Below are positions 21,406-32,791 of a DNA stretch of 64,000 nt, piece by piece. Each line of letters opens with the position of its first letter. The first letter of the stretch is position 1. A program made the translations under genes and the position numbers. This stretch comes from Anaeramoeba ignava (taxonomy: Eukaryota > Metamonada > Anaeramoebidae): NCBI GenBank assembly GCA_028826165.1, contig JAPDFW010000078.1, forward strand, positions 124,001 through 188,000, written 5' to 3'. The notes under the pieces are model-generated. The model was given only the letters and a program-made list of their open reading frames with translations. It did not search any database and was not told the origin of the DNA.

Positions 21406-24199
21406 TTAATTTTTAATTAATTTAAACGTCCAAGAACTTTTTTTATTCGCTATTTTGAATTTTGAATTATTTGGAAAATTTTGAAGAGAGGATTGCAAAA
21501 TGGAAATACCATTTAAACGTTTAATTTCTTTTTTATTCGCTATTTTAAATTTTGAATTTTGAATTTTGAATTTTGAATTTTAAATTTTGAATTTTGAATT
21601 TTAAATTTACACTTATTTGATGAAAGATTAAATAAAGCTCCACATCCTTTTTCTTGGATATCTTGATTTTTTGGAAAATTAATCATTGTTTTTATAATAA
21701 TTTCAATTCCCATCTTTTCTCTAATTTCATTTTGATTTTCTTTTTTGATTTATTTTTTAAATTAATTTTTGGATTTTGAATTTTTGGATTTTGAATTTAC
21801 TCTTATTCAATGAAAGATTCAATAAAATTCCACATGCATGTTCTTGAATATCTTGATTATTGGGAAAATTAGTCATTGCTTTTATAATTGTTTCAATTCC
21901 TTTCTTTTCTTTAATTTCATTTTGATTTTCTTTTTTTTTTAAATGGATTTTAATTTTAAATTTTGATTTTGATTTTGAATTTGAATTTGAATTACGATCA
22001 TTAACTGAAAGATTCAATAAAGCTCCACATGCTTTTTCTTGAATACCTTTCTTTTTTGGAAAATTAGTCATTGTTTTTATAATTGTTTCAATTCCTTTCT
22101 TTTCTTTAATTTCATTTTGATTTTCTTTTTTTTTTAAATTGATTTTGATTTTAATTTTAAATTGAAATTTAAATTTGAATTTTAAATTACGATCATTAAA
22201 TGAAAGATTCAATAAAGCCCAACATCCTTTTTCTTGAATAACTTTCTTGTCTTTTGAATCATTCATTGCTTTTATAATTGTTTCAATTCCTCCTTGTTTT
22301 CTAATTTCATTTTGATTTTCTTTTTTTTTTTTAATTGATTTTAATTTTAAATTGTATTTTTTTGTTTGTTTTTGTTTTTTTACCAGAATCAATTGCAATA
22401 TTGATTAAATTTGAAATGGATTTTTCTTGAATCAAAATATTATTTGGGAAATTATTGATTGCATTAATTAATAATTGAATCCCATGAAATTTTGCAATTT
22501 GAATTCCTTGAAGTTTTCTTTTTTCAAGTTTATCTCCTGTTTAGAATTTTTTTAAAAAGAAAAAAAAGAAAATGAAATAAAAGAAAAGAAAAAAATCAGT
22601 TACTTTCTAAATCACCTGAAAATGTAAGTAAAACTGAAGATGCTTTTGTTTGAATATCTGAATTATTGCTGAAATTACTCATTGCATTCAATAAAGGTTG
22701 AATTGCTTTTGTGAATTCATTTCCAATATCTGAATCTTTTTGTTTTTATAATGATAAAGAAGAAAGTTACTTCAAATTTTGATTTCCAAAAAAAAAAATT
22801 CAGAACAAAATTTTACTTTGATTTTCCTTTCCAAATTTTTCTAGAATCAAACAAGAATTTTCTTGAATTTCTTGATTTTGTGGAAATTGAAGCATGTATT
22901 TTATTGTGTCTTCAAATGATTCTTTGTAAAATTTTTATGTATTTTTCGTTTTTTTGTTTTTGATTTTGAAAATCAATTAGGATTTTGAATATTTTTTTTT
23001 TTGAATCCAAAAAAATTTTTACTTTGATTTAATTTGGTTTCATTTTGAAAATTTTGCAACTCTTTGATTGCCTTTTTTTCTGGTTGAAGATTTTCAAGCA
23101 TAATTTCCAATTGTTTTATCTGATTTTCTTTTTCTTGGATTTCTTTTTCTTGCTCATTGAGTTTTTTTGATTGAGCTTTAATTTTTTCATCTTGGATTTT
23201 ATTATTATTTTCCAGTTTTTCAATTTGTTTTTGTAAATTTTGATTGTTTTGATTCATTAATTCAAGTTGATGAGTTGAAGGCAAAATGGGATTTTTTTGA
23301 GTTTTTAAATCAAAAGAAATCTTTCGAGAATTTTTGATGTTATCAATAACAAAATAAAAATTATCAACTTCATTTTTCATTTCTTGAATTTGGATTGGAT
23401 CGACATATTTGTCTTTATCTAATAAATTTGGTTTATTTTTTTCGAATTTTGCTTTCCAATCTTTAGCCAATTTCCAAATCATATCTATTCTTTTATCTTT
23501 TGATGTTGATTGGATAATTTCAATGATTTTTTTTAGTTCATTGTCAGTGATCTCTCCAGTTTGATCTTCTTGGATAATTTTATCAATATTTTCTTTCATA
23601 AAATTTTCACAAAAATTGGAAAGATAAGTTGATTCAATTTTGATACTTTTGAAATATATAACAATAGTGTTTGTTGTATTGACTTTTTCTGAAACTTCTT
23701 TTTCAATTTTAATTGTTAAACTTGTTAATTTAAAATATTTTGCGAGTTGGAAATATTTTTCGAATTTTTTTAAATCAAAATTGAATTGTGAATCATAAAA
23801 AAAAGAGATGATTGGTTCAACAATATCAAATTCAAATTTTGCGAGATATAATTCATTGCTATCTGGGTTTTCATGATGTTTTTCATAGAAAAACCTCGAA
23901 GATGCATTAAGGATTAATTGATGACAAAATATCTTTTGATTTGTTTTTCCAGCATAAATTACAAAATCACATTTTTCTTCATTTTGGAACATTTTTTTAT
24001 AATTTGAAAGATGCTCACAAATTAAAAATTTATTAAATTCTTGAGAAGGAAATTGATATAATTTTGAGATTCTGATATTTTTAGATGTTTTGTGAGAATA
24101 AATTTCTTGAAATGAAATTTTTTTTTCCTCTTTTTTCTTTTTTTCTTTTTTTTCTTTTTTTTTGTGATTTTTTTTAACCAATTTAAAACTTTTGTGCAT
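21406..24199 (-). CDS. BTB / coiled-coil / armadillo-repeat protein
   Basis: Nine exons reconstruct to 738 residues: 24199-23023, 22921-22817, 22735-22604, 22536-22384, 22319-22191, 22124-21996, 21929-21801, 21739-21611 and 21539-21406. All eight introns are GT-AG and phase 1. Exon 1 encodes a Lys-rich start, a BTB domain (KCDFVIYAGKTNQKIFCHQLIL, ~residues 75-175), a BACK-like helical part and a Glu/Gln/Lys coiled coil (~310-385). Exons 2-9 each encode about one armadillo repeat (GIETIIKAMTNFPNNQDIQEHACG type). BTB-ARM proteins are candidate substrate adaptors of ubiquitin ligases. Joining the BTB exon to the ARM exons is my inference from matching phases and splice sites. Confidence 0.8.
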
Positions 24200-24300
24200 T
24201 TTTTCCTTTTTTTTCTCTTTTTCCTTATTTTCCTCCTTTTTCTTTTTTTCTTTTTTTTCATTTTTTTTTAACCAATTTAAAACTTTTGTGCATTTTTTCC
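24172..24300. repeat. direct duplication covering the BTB-ARM start codon
   Basis: The sequence AACCAATTTAAAACTTTTGTG plus CATTTTTTCC occurs near 24178-24208 and again near 24269-24300, with poly-T/CTTTTT sequence between. The upstream copy has an ATG but stops after about a dozen codons, so the inner ATG at 24199 is taken as the start. Confidence 0.7.
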
Positions 24301-24421
24301 AGATTAGATTTCCTTTTTTCCTTTTTTTCCAGTTGAGGTTTACTTAGTATAAAGGATCTGTTCATCTTTTATTTAAAAAAAAATGAAAGAAAAAAATTAA
24401 AAATTAAAATTAAAATTAAAA

Positions 24422-26205
24422 TTAAAAAATTAAACAAATTTTTTGATTTTGATTTTGATTTTGATTTTGATTATTAAATTTTTTAATTAATAAATCAAAT
24501 AAATTTGGATATGTTTGATTTAATTGAAAATAATCAATTCCAATTTTAATTTCATCAATCATTTCTTGTGTAATTTTAATTCCATCTTTAATTTGATTTG
24601 AATAAATCCAATATTCAAATATTTGGAAATGATTTATTACTTAATTCACTATAATCTGTAACTTTATTAGATTTATCTTCAGTTACAGATAAAAACATTC
24701 CTCGATATAATTCACTTCTCATTATTAATATTAATTTAGGAAATTTATATTCTTTTTCTTTTCTTTCAATAATAAAATCTTTTTCATTTTCATTTAAATA
24801 AATTCTTTTCATTGTTTCTTCAATTTTTTCATTTGAATTTATAATTTCTTTAATTTCTAAATATAATTTTGGATTTATTATTCTGTTTGAATAAATCATT
24901 TCAAATATTTGATTTGATTCTTTAATTGATTTTTTTGAAATAATTTCTTTAAGTTTTTCAATTTCATTTTCATCTTTTAATCTATATTTTAATATTAATT
25001 TATGAGCTTTAATTATTTCTCCATTTTTGGTTTTAAATGAAATATTACAAAATTCTTTTCTTTCAAATAATTTTATCAAATCTTCTTCAATATTGGAAAA
25101 AGAAGAAAGAAAAGGAGAATAATAAAGAAATGAACTGAAATATCCACAAGAAACATGATAATTGGAAATATCTTCATTAAATCTTAATTCAGGAAGTTTG
25201 ATTTGAATTGATTTTGTTTGATTATTTGTATCTCCAGTTCCTAATTGACCATAAGTATTATTTCCAAATACTATTAATTTTGAATTAGATGTTAAAATCA
25301 AAGTATGTTCAAATCCAACAGAAATCTCAAGAATATTATCATTTTCAAATAAAGATGATTTGATTTCAGTAAATTCATAACTATTTGTTCCAAGTCCATT
25401 ATATCGAGACCATCCACATGAATAAAGTTTTCTTTTTGGATTTTGATTTTCATCTTTCAATCAACATTATTGAATGATAATATCCACATTGAATATCAAT
25501 TATTTTGCCTTTTGGAATATTTTGGATTTTGGTTAATTTTTTGATTCTTGTTTCTTCTTTTCTTGATTCTCCTAATCCAACTTGAGTATCACCATTATAT
25601 CCGCATACAAATAATTCTTGATTTGAATTTAAAAGAAAAAGATGATTTGAAGAATTTCCTGAAAATATTTTAGAAACATTTTTCATCATTAAAATTGGTT
25701 TTTCTGTTTTTTCAAGTGTTTCAGAATCAAAACCAAGTTGACCCCAATAATTTGAACCAATTCCATAAGCATTTTGATTTGAAGTTAATAAATAAGTTGA
25801 ATAAGCTCCAGAAACAACATCTTTAATTACTCTATCATTTATATCTTCAATTAATGATGAAATATTGATAAATTCATTTGGATTTTCTGGATTTATAACT
25901 TTTCCTTTGGCAAATACATTTCCTTCTTTTGTTAAAATAGCTTCATTTTCAAAACCAACAGTTACTTTTTGAATATTTTCAATTTGGATTTTTGAAGGAT
26001 TTTTTTTTGAATATTCTATTGCTTTTCCATTTTCAAAAAGGAAAATTGTTGAGAAACCTCCTGATGAAATTTGTTTAATTTGTTTTTCATTTTCATTTTC
26101 ATTTTCATTTTCAAATTTAAATTGAATTGGTTTTGTTATTTTATTTGGTTCATTTTTGATAAGTTTTGGAAATTTGTTCCAACCAAAAAATAAACATTCA
26201 TTCAT
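24422..26205 (-). pseudogene. RCC1-BTB copy D, broken by two single-base insertions
   Basis: Homologous to copy E along its whole length, starting MNECLFFGWNKFPK. An extra base near 25450 (GAAAGATGAAAAT versus GAAAATGAAAAT) stops the first part after IMLIER. Sequence resumes in another frame through the later blades and BTB segments. An extra C near 24630 (TCATTTCCAAATA versus TCATTTCAAATA) breaks it again after SNKSF. The remaining end can be read to a TAA at 24424-24422. Both lesions are one-base insertions in A-rich stretches, so assembly error remains possible. Confidence 0.75.
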
Positions 26206-28114
26206 TTTTTGAAAAGAAAAAAATGAAAAAATGAATTTTGATTTTAATTTTAATTTTAATTTTAATTTTGATTTTGATTTTAATTTTAATTTTAATTTTA
26301 ATTTTAATTTTAATTTTAATTTTAATTTTAATTTTAATTTTAATTTTAATTTTAATTTTAATTTTGATTATTAAATTTTTAATTAATAAATCAAATAAAT
26401 TTGGATTTGTTTGATTTAATTGAAAATAATCTATTCCAATTTGAATTTCATCAATTATTTCTTGTGTAATTTGAATTTCATCTTTAATTTGATTTGAATA
26501 AATCCAATATTCTAATATTTGAAACGATTCATTACTTAATTCACTATAATCTGTAACTTTATTAGATTTATCTTCTGTTACAGATAAAAACATTCCTCGA
26601 TATAATTCACTTCTCAGTATTAATATTAATTTAGGAAATTTATATTGTTTTTCTTTTCTTTCAATTATAAAATCTTTTTCATTTTCATTTAAATAAATTC
26701 TTTTAATTGTTTCTTCAATTTTTTCATTTGAATTTATAATTTCTTTAATTTCATAATATAATTTTGGATTTATTATTCTGTTTGAATAAATCATTTCAAA
26801 TATTTGATTTGATTCTTTAATTGATTTTTTTGAAATAATTTCTTTAAGTTTTTCAATTTCATTTTGATTTTGATTTAATCTATATTTCAATATTAATTTA
26901 TGAGCTTCAATTATTTCTCCATTTTCTGTTTTAAATGAAATATTACAAAATTCTTTTCTTTCAAATAATTTTATCAAATCTTCTTCAAGATTGGAAAAAG
27001 GAGGAGAAGAATAATAAATAAATGAAGTGCCAAATCCACAAGAAATATGATAATTGGAAATATTTTCATTAAATCTTAATTTAGGAAGTTCAATTTGATT
27101 TGGAATCGATTTTGTTTGATTATTTGTATCTCCAGTTCCTAATTGACCATAAGTATTATTTCCAAATACTATCAATTTTGAATTAGAAGTTAAAATCAAA
27201 GTATGTTCAAATCCAACAGAAATCTCAAGAATATAATCATCATCTTCAAATAAAGATGATTTGATTTCAGTAAATTCATAAGTATTTGTTCCAAGTCCAT
27301 TATATCGAGACCATCCACATGAATAAAGTTTTCTTTTTGGATTTTGATTTTGATTTTCATTTTCAATCAACATTATTGAATGATAATATCCACATTGAAT
27401 ATCAATTATTTTACCTTTTGGAATATTTTGAATTTTGGTTAATTTTTCGATTTTTGCTTCTTCTTTTCTTGATTCTCCTAATCCAACTTGAGTATCACCA
27501 TTATATCCGCATCCAAATAATTCTTGATTTGAATTTAAAAGAAAAACATGAATTGAAGTATTTCCTGAAAATATTTTAGAAACATTTTTCATCATTAAAA
27601 TTGGTTTTTCTGTTTTTTTAAGTGTTTTAGAATCAAAACCAAGTTGACCAAAATGATTTGAACCAATTCCATAAATATTATGATTTGAAGTTAATAAATA
27701 AACTGAATAAGCTCCAGAAACAATATCTTCAATTATTCTATCATTTGTATCTTCAATTAATGATAAAATATTGATAAATTCTTTTGGATTTTTTGGATTA
27801 ATATCTCTTCCTTTTGCAAATACATTTCCTTCTATTGTTAAAATAGCTTCATTTTCAAAACTAACAGTTACTTTTTGAATACTTTCTTCAATTTGGATTT
27901 TTGAAGGATTTTGATTTAAATATTCTATTGCTTTTCCATTTTTAAAAAGGAAAATTGTTGAAAAACCTCCTGTTGAAATTTGTTTAATTTGTTTTTCATT
28001 TTCATTTTCATTTTCATTTTCAAATTTAAATTGAATTGGTTTTGTTATTTTATCAGGTTCATTTTTGATAAGTTTTGGATATTCATTTCTTCCAAAAAAT
28101 AAACAATCATTCAT
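26198..28114 (-). CDS. RCC1-BTB protein (copy E) with IK-repeat tail
   Basis: Intact single-exon frame of 638 residues starting MNDCLFFGRNEYPK. Blades such as IYGIGSNHFGQLGFDS, ELFGCGYNGDTQVGLG and LIVFGNNTYGQLGTGD are followed by FCNISFKTENGEIIEAHKLIL and a second BTB-like segment with RSELYRGMF. A one-base loss after DLLIK shifts the end into the (TTTTAA)n spacer, giving roughly 25 IK dipeptides. The stop overlaps the start of copy D by eight bases. A cullin-3 adaptor role is only inferred from the domain pair. Confidence 0.85.
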   Translation of the reverse strand: MNDCLFFGRNEYPKLIKNEPDKITKPIQFKFENENENENEKQIKQISTGGFSTIFLFKNGKAIEYLNQNPSKIQIEESIQKVTVSFENEAILTIEGNVFAKGRDINPKNPKEFINILSLIEDTNDRIIEDIVSGAYSVYLLTSNHNIYGIGSNHFGQLGFDSKTLKKTEKPILMMKNVSKIFSGNTSIHVFLLNSNQELFGCGYNGDTQVGLGESRKEEAKIEKLTKIQNIPKGKIIDIQCGYYHSIMLIENENQNQNPKRKLYSCGWSRYNGLGTNTYEFTEIKSSLFEDDDYILEISVGFEHTLILTSNSKLIVFGNNTYGQLGTGDTNNQTKSIPNQIELPKLRFNENISNYHISCGFGTSFIYYSSPPFSNLEEDLIKLFERKEFCNISFKTENGEIIEAHKLILKYRLNQNQNEIEKLKEIISKKSIKESNQIFEMIYSNRIINPKLYYEIKEIINSNEKIEETIKRIYLNENEKDFIIERKEKQYKFPKLILILRSELYRGMFLSVTEDKSNKVTDYSELSNESFQILEYWIYSNQIKDEIQITQEIIDEIQIGIDYFQLNQTNPNLFDLLIKNLIIKIKIKIKIKIKIKIKIKIKIKIKIKIKIKIKIKIKIKIKIKIKIHFFIFFFSKNE

Positions 28115-28174
28115 TTTTGAAAGAAAAAAATGAAAAAAAATGAAAAAATGATTTTGGAATTTTATTTTTAATTT

Positions 28175-29905
28175 TTAAATGAAATAAGTCTCAAGTTCAT
28201 CAACAACCCATGAATTAAAAGAACCGGCTAAGTAATTTTTTGCTTCATTTGTATTATAATCAATTCCATTAGGTAGATTATAACTATTGCCAAAATCTGA
28301 ATAACCAGATTGTAAATTAGATTTTAAACCAATATCGCCATTATGTCCAAATCTTGGACCAGAACTAGAAAGATAATAAATTGCATATTTTTCTTGACCT
28401 TGTTTAATGGTAAATTTATTTGGTTCTCGATCTCCTTTATCATTTCTTAACGAAAAAATAAATGCATTTGAATCACTAATCCATTCTCCACTTGTTGATT
28501 GTTTAAATCCAACTTGAGTAAATCCTCCAAAAATAAAATTATCTTTTGTTTTTATAATAACTAATGTTTTTCCTTTATCATCACAAATATCATGCCATTT
28601 CTTACAATCAAATCCGTCTCTTTTTGCTGAAAATCCTTTTTTCATTTTATAAAAAAAATTATTATCATTTATCCATTCTTGTAATTTCTGAGTATATTCT
28701 TCTTCTGTAACAATTTCTGAATCTGAAAGAATTTTGAGTTTTCTCGCTTCCTTTTTCATTTTCTCAACTTCTGATTTCAAATTTTGATTCTCTTTTTCTT
28801 TCTTTTGATTTTCAAATTTCAAATCTTGATTCTCTTTATCTTTCTTTTGATTTTCCAATTTGATATTTTGATTCTCTTTATCTTTCTGTTCATTTTCCAA
28901 TTTCAAATCTTGATTCTCTTTTTCTTTCTTTTGATTTTCAAATTTAATTGACTTAATCCTTTTATCTCTTCTTTTGATTTTCTTTTCTTTCTCTTTCATT
29001 TCTTTCTCTTTAACCTGAATAACCTTGTTTTGAATATCAATTAAAAAGGAATTTGGAAGAAAATTATTAAATTGATTTAATTTATCAAAATCTTGTTTTG
29101 AAATTGAATCTTTATCAAATAATGAAAAAAAAGAATGAAATAATCTCTTCTTTTCAATTTCCTTTTCTTTTTCTTTCTTCAATTTTAATCTCTTGTTTCT
29201 TTTTTTAACCCAATTATTTAAAAATTCAAAAAAATCAAATTGAAAAATTTCTTTTTTTTCTTGTTTAAATTGAATAAATTTGATAACTTCTTCTTTAGTT
29301 AAATTGAATAAATTCTCATTTTTCTGAATTTGGGAAAAATTTTGATTTATTAATTCAAAACATTTCATTTCAATTTCTTTTAATTTTAAATTTCGATTTT
29401 GGAAAAAAAATTGGAAAAAATTTGAATAATTAATTGAATTTGAAATTTTTTTTTCAAGAATTTTTTTCAATAAATTTAATTGAAAATAAATTGAAATTTC
29501 CATTAATTGGAGAAGATTTTCTTGATTCTCAAAAGAAATATCTCCATGATAAATATAACTCAAAATTGATTTCATTTCTTTTTTATTAAATTGCCTCAAA
29601 AAAATATCCTCAGTTCTTTTTGTTCCTTGTAAAAAACCATGAAAAAAAGGAGATCTTGAAGATAAAATTGATTTATGAACTTTAAATTCAAAAGGATTTG
29701 ATTTATTCTCAACAAAAATTGAAAAATCTTTAAATGAATTTTCTTTTAAAAGGTTTGAATAATCTTCAGCCAAATTTTTTGTTACTTTTTTTTCTAAATT
29801 TTTCATTTCATTTTCATTTTGATTTTGATTTTCATTTTGATTTTGATTTTGATTTTCATTTTGATTTGCATTTTCAATTTCAATTTGATTATTATTATTA
29901 TCCAT
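28175..29905 (-). CDS. BTB, coiled-coil and TLDc domain protein
   Basis: Single exon, 576 residues. After a Q/N/E-rich start, a BTB domain runs from about residue 50 to 150 (KDFSIFVENKSNPFEFKVHKSIL, SRSPFFHGFLQGTK). It is followed by a BACK-like helical part and a Lys/Glu/Gln coiled coil with repeated KENQDLKLENQKKDK motifs (~residues 310-385). The C-terminal ~170 residues are a TLDc domain (SAKRDGFDCKKWHDICDDKGKT, IIKTKDNFIFGGFTQVGF, FGHNGDIGLKSN). TLDc domains occur in V-ATPase-interacting and oxidation-resistance proteins; the BTB-TLDc pairing is known in amoebae and ciliates. It lies inside the RCC1-BTB cluster. Confidence 0.9.
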   Translation of the reverse strand: MDNNNNQIEIENANQNENQNQNQNENQNQNENEMKNLEKKVTKNLAEDYSNLLKENSFKDFSIFVENKSNPFEFKVHKSILSSRSPFFHGFLQGTKRTEDIFLRQFNKKEMKSILSYIYHGDISFENQENLLQLMEISIYFQLNLLKKILEKKISNSINYSNFFQFFFQNRNLKLKEIEMKCFELINQNFSQIQKNENLFNLTKEEVIKFIQFKQEKKEIFQFDFFEFLNNWVKKRNKRLKLKKEKEKEIEKKRLFHSFFSLFDKDSISKQDFDKLNQFNNFLPNSFLIDIQNKVIQVKEKEMKEKEKKIKRRDKRIKSIKFENQKKEKENQDLKLENEQKDKENQNIKLENQKKDKENQDLKFENQKKEKENQNLKSEVEKMKKEARKLKILSDSEIVTEEEYTQKLQEWINDNNFFYKMKKGFSAKRDGFDCKKWHDICDDKGKTLVIIKTKDNFIFGGFTQVGFKQSTSGEWISDSNAFIFSLRNDKGDREPNKFTIKQGQEKYAIYYLSSSGPRFGHNGDIGLKSNLQSGYSDFGNSYNLPNGIDYNTNEAKNYLAGSFNSWVVDELETYFI

Positions 29906-29989
29906 TTTGTTTTTTGTTTTTTAAAAAAAAAAGGAAAAAAATGAAAAAAATTTAAATAAAAAATATTTTTTTCCTTTTTTTGGAAATTA

Positions 29990-30545
29990 AATTTATATAA
30001 AAAATGAGAATAAATTTAAATTAATAATTAATTTAATTTTCTTTTTTATTTATTATTTTAAATTAATTTATAAATTAAATATTAAATTAAATCTATTTTC
30101 ATTTTTTATATTTATATGTTAAATATTTAAATAATAAAATATTTAAATCTAAAACAATAAATTATTATTTTAATAATAAAATTAAATATTAAATTATATT
30201 TTTAAATTAATTTATAAATTAAATATTAAATTAAATCTATTTTCATTTTTATATTTATATGTTAAATATTTAAATAATAAAATATTTAAATCTAAAACAA
30301 TAAATTATTATTTTAAACATAAAATTAAATATTAAAAATTAAATATTTTTAAATTGATTTATAAATTAAATATTAAAAATTTAAATCTATTCTTATTTTT
30401 ATATAAAATTTTATATTTTAAAATATTTGAAATAATAAAATATTTAAATCTAAAACATTAAATTATTATTTTAATAATAGAATTAAATATTAAATTATAT
30501 TTTTAAATTATTTTATAAATTAAATATTAAATTAAATCTATTCTT
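29990..30545. repeat. AT tandem repeat of about 145-153 bp
   Basis: Intergenic. AAATCTATTTTCATTTTTATATTTATATG-type units start near 30091, 30235, 30384 and 30537 and include AAATATTTAAATCTAAAACAATAAATTATTATTTTAA. The array ends abruptly at the RCC1-BTB fragment. Confidence 0.75.
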
Positions 30546-30550
30546 ATTTT

Positions 30551-30884
30551 GTCAAGAAAATGAAAAAGATTTTATAATTGAAAGAAAAGAAAAACAATAT
30601 AAATTTCAAAATTAATATTAATAATGAGAAGTGAATTATATCGAGGAATGTTTTTATCTGTAACAAAAGATAAATCTAATAAAGTTACAGATTATAGTGA
30701 ATTAAGTAATAAATCATTTCAAATATTTGAATATTGGATTTATTCAAATCAAATTAAAAATGAAATTCAAATTACACAAGAAATAATTAATGAAATTAAA
30801 ATTGGAATTGATTATTTTCAATTAAATCAAACAAATCCAAATTTATTTGATTTATTAATTAAAAAATTTAATAATCAAAATTAA
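30551..30884 (+). pseudogene. 3' fragment of an RCC1-BTB gene (copy F)
   Basis: Only the last BTB-like segment is present, beginning abruptly at ENEKDFIIERKEKQYKF next to the ~150-bp repeat. One base is missing in TTTCAAAATTAAT (others TTTCCTAAATTAAT), after which RSELYRGMF to FNNQN-stop is intact. No start or propeller is present, so it is a truncated relic. Confidence 0.85.
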
Positions 30885-30977
30885 AATTAAAATTAAAATT
30901 AAAATTAAAATAAAAATTCATTTTTTCATTTTTTTTCTTTCATCAAAAATTTTTTTTCATTTTTTTTCTTTTCAAAA

Positions 30978-32765
30978 ATGAATGAAATTTTATTTTTTGG
31001 TTTAAATCAACTCCCAAAACTTATCAAAAATGGACCAAATGCAATAACAAAACCAATTCAATTTAAATTTGAAAATGAAAATGAAAATGAAAATGAAAAT
31101 GAGAATGAAAAGCAAATTAAACAAATTTCAACAGGAGATTTTTCAACAATTTTCCTTTTCAAAAATGGAAAAGCAATAGAATATTTAAAATATTCAAAAC
31201 AAAAATCCTGAAAAAATCCAAATTGAAGAAAATATTCAAAAGTAACTATTGGTTTTGAAAATGAAGCTATTTTAACAAAAGAAGGAAATGTATTTGCAAA
31301 AGGAAGTTATATTAATCCACAAAATCCAAATGAATTTATCAATATTTCATCATTAATTGAAGATACAAATGATAGAATAATTGAAGATATTGTTTCTGGA
31401 AGAAGTTCAATTTACTTATTAACTTCAAATCAAAATGTTTATGGAATTGGTTCAAATGAAGAAGGTCAACTTGGTTTTGATTCTGAAACACTTAAAATAA
31501 CAGAAAAACCAATTTTAATGATGAAAAATGTTTCTAAAATATTTTCAGGAAATTCTTCAATTCATGTTTTTCTTTTAAATTCAAATCAAGAATTATTTGG
31601 ATGCGGATGGAATGAATATGGTCAAGTTGGATTAGGAGAATCAAGAAAAGAAGAAGAATCCAAAATTCAAAATATTCCAAAAGGCAAAATAATTGATATT
31701 AAATGTGGATTTTCTTATTCAATAATGTTGATTGAAAATGAAAATGAAAATGAAAATCCAAAAAGAAAACTTTATTCATGTGGAGATTATCGATATAATG
31801 GACTTGGCCAAAATGAGAAAACTTATGAATTTACTGAAATCAAATCATCTTTATTTGAAAATGATGATAATATTCTTGAGATTTCTGTTGGATTTAAACA
31901 TACTTTGATTTTAACATCTAATTCAAAATTAATAGGATTTGGAGAAAATTTATATGGTCAATTAGGAACTGGAGATACATATTGGAATCAATTAATTCCA
32001 ATTCAAATTGAACTTCCTGAATTAAGATTTAATGAAGATATTTCTAATTATCATATTTCTTGTGGATATTTCAGTTCATTTCTTTATTATTATTTTCCTC
32101 TTTTTTCCAATCTTGAAGAAGATTTGATAAAATTATTTGAAAGAAAAGAATTTTGTGATATTTCATTTAAAACCAAAAATGGAGAAATAATCAAAGCTCA
32201 TAAATTAATATTGAAATATAGATTAAATCAAAATCAAAATAAAATTGAAAAACTTAAAGAAATTATTTCAAAAAAATCAATTAAAGAATCAAATCAAATA
32301 TTTGAAATGATTTATTCAAACAATTCTAAAATAAATCCAAAATTATATTCTGAAATTAAAGAAATTATAAATTCCAATGAAAAAATTGAAGAAACAATGA
32401 AAAAAATTTATTTAAATGAAAATGAAAATGAAAAAGATTTTATAATTGAAAGAAAAGAAAAACAATATAAATTTCCCAAATTAATATTAATAATGAGAAG
32501 TGAATTATATCGAGGAATGTTTTTATCTGTAACAGAAGATAAATCTAATAAAGTTAGAGATTATAGTGAATTAAGTAATAAATCATTTCAAATATTAGAA
32601 TATTGGATTTATTCAAATCAAATTAAAGATGAAATTCAAATTACACAAGAAATGATTGATGAAATTCAAATTGGAATTGATTATTTTCAATTAAATCAAA
32701 CAAATCCAAATTTATTTGATTTATTAATTAACAAATTTAATAATCAAAATCAAAATCAAAATTAA
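30978..32765 (+). pseudogene. RCC1-BTB copy G with a +1/-1 frame disturbance
   Basis: Starts MNEILFFGLNQLPK and ends FNNQNQNQN-stop with all blades and both BTB-like segments. Near 31196-31245 one A is gained (CAAAAATCC) and about 40 bp later one A is lost (CAAAAGTAAC, others CAAAAAGTAAC). The 5' and 3' parts are in the same frame but a TGA falls at 31209. Both changes are in poly-A runs. The copy is either barely inactivated or intact with sequencing errors. The BTB part also has small in-frame changes (SNNSKINPK). Confidence 0.7.
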
Positions 32766-32791
32766 AATTAAAAAAAAGAAATTTTCAATTT

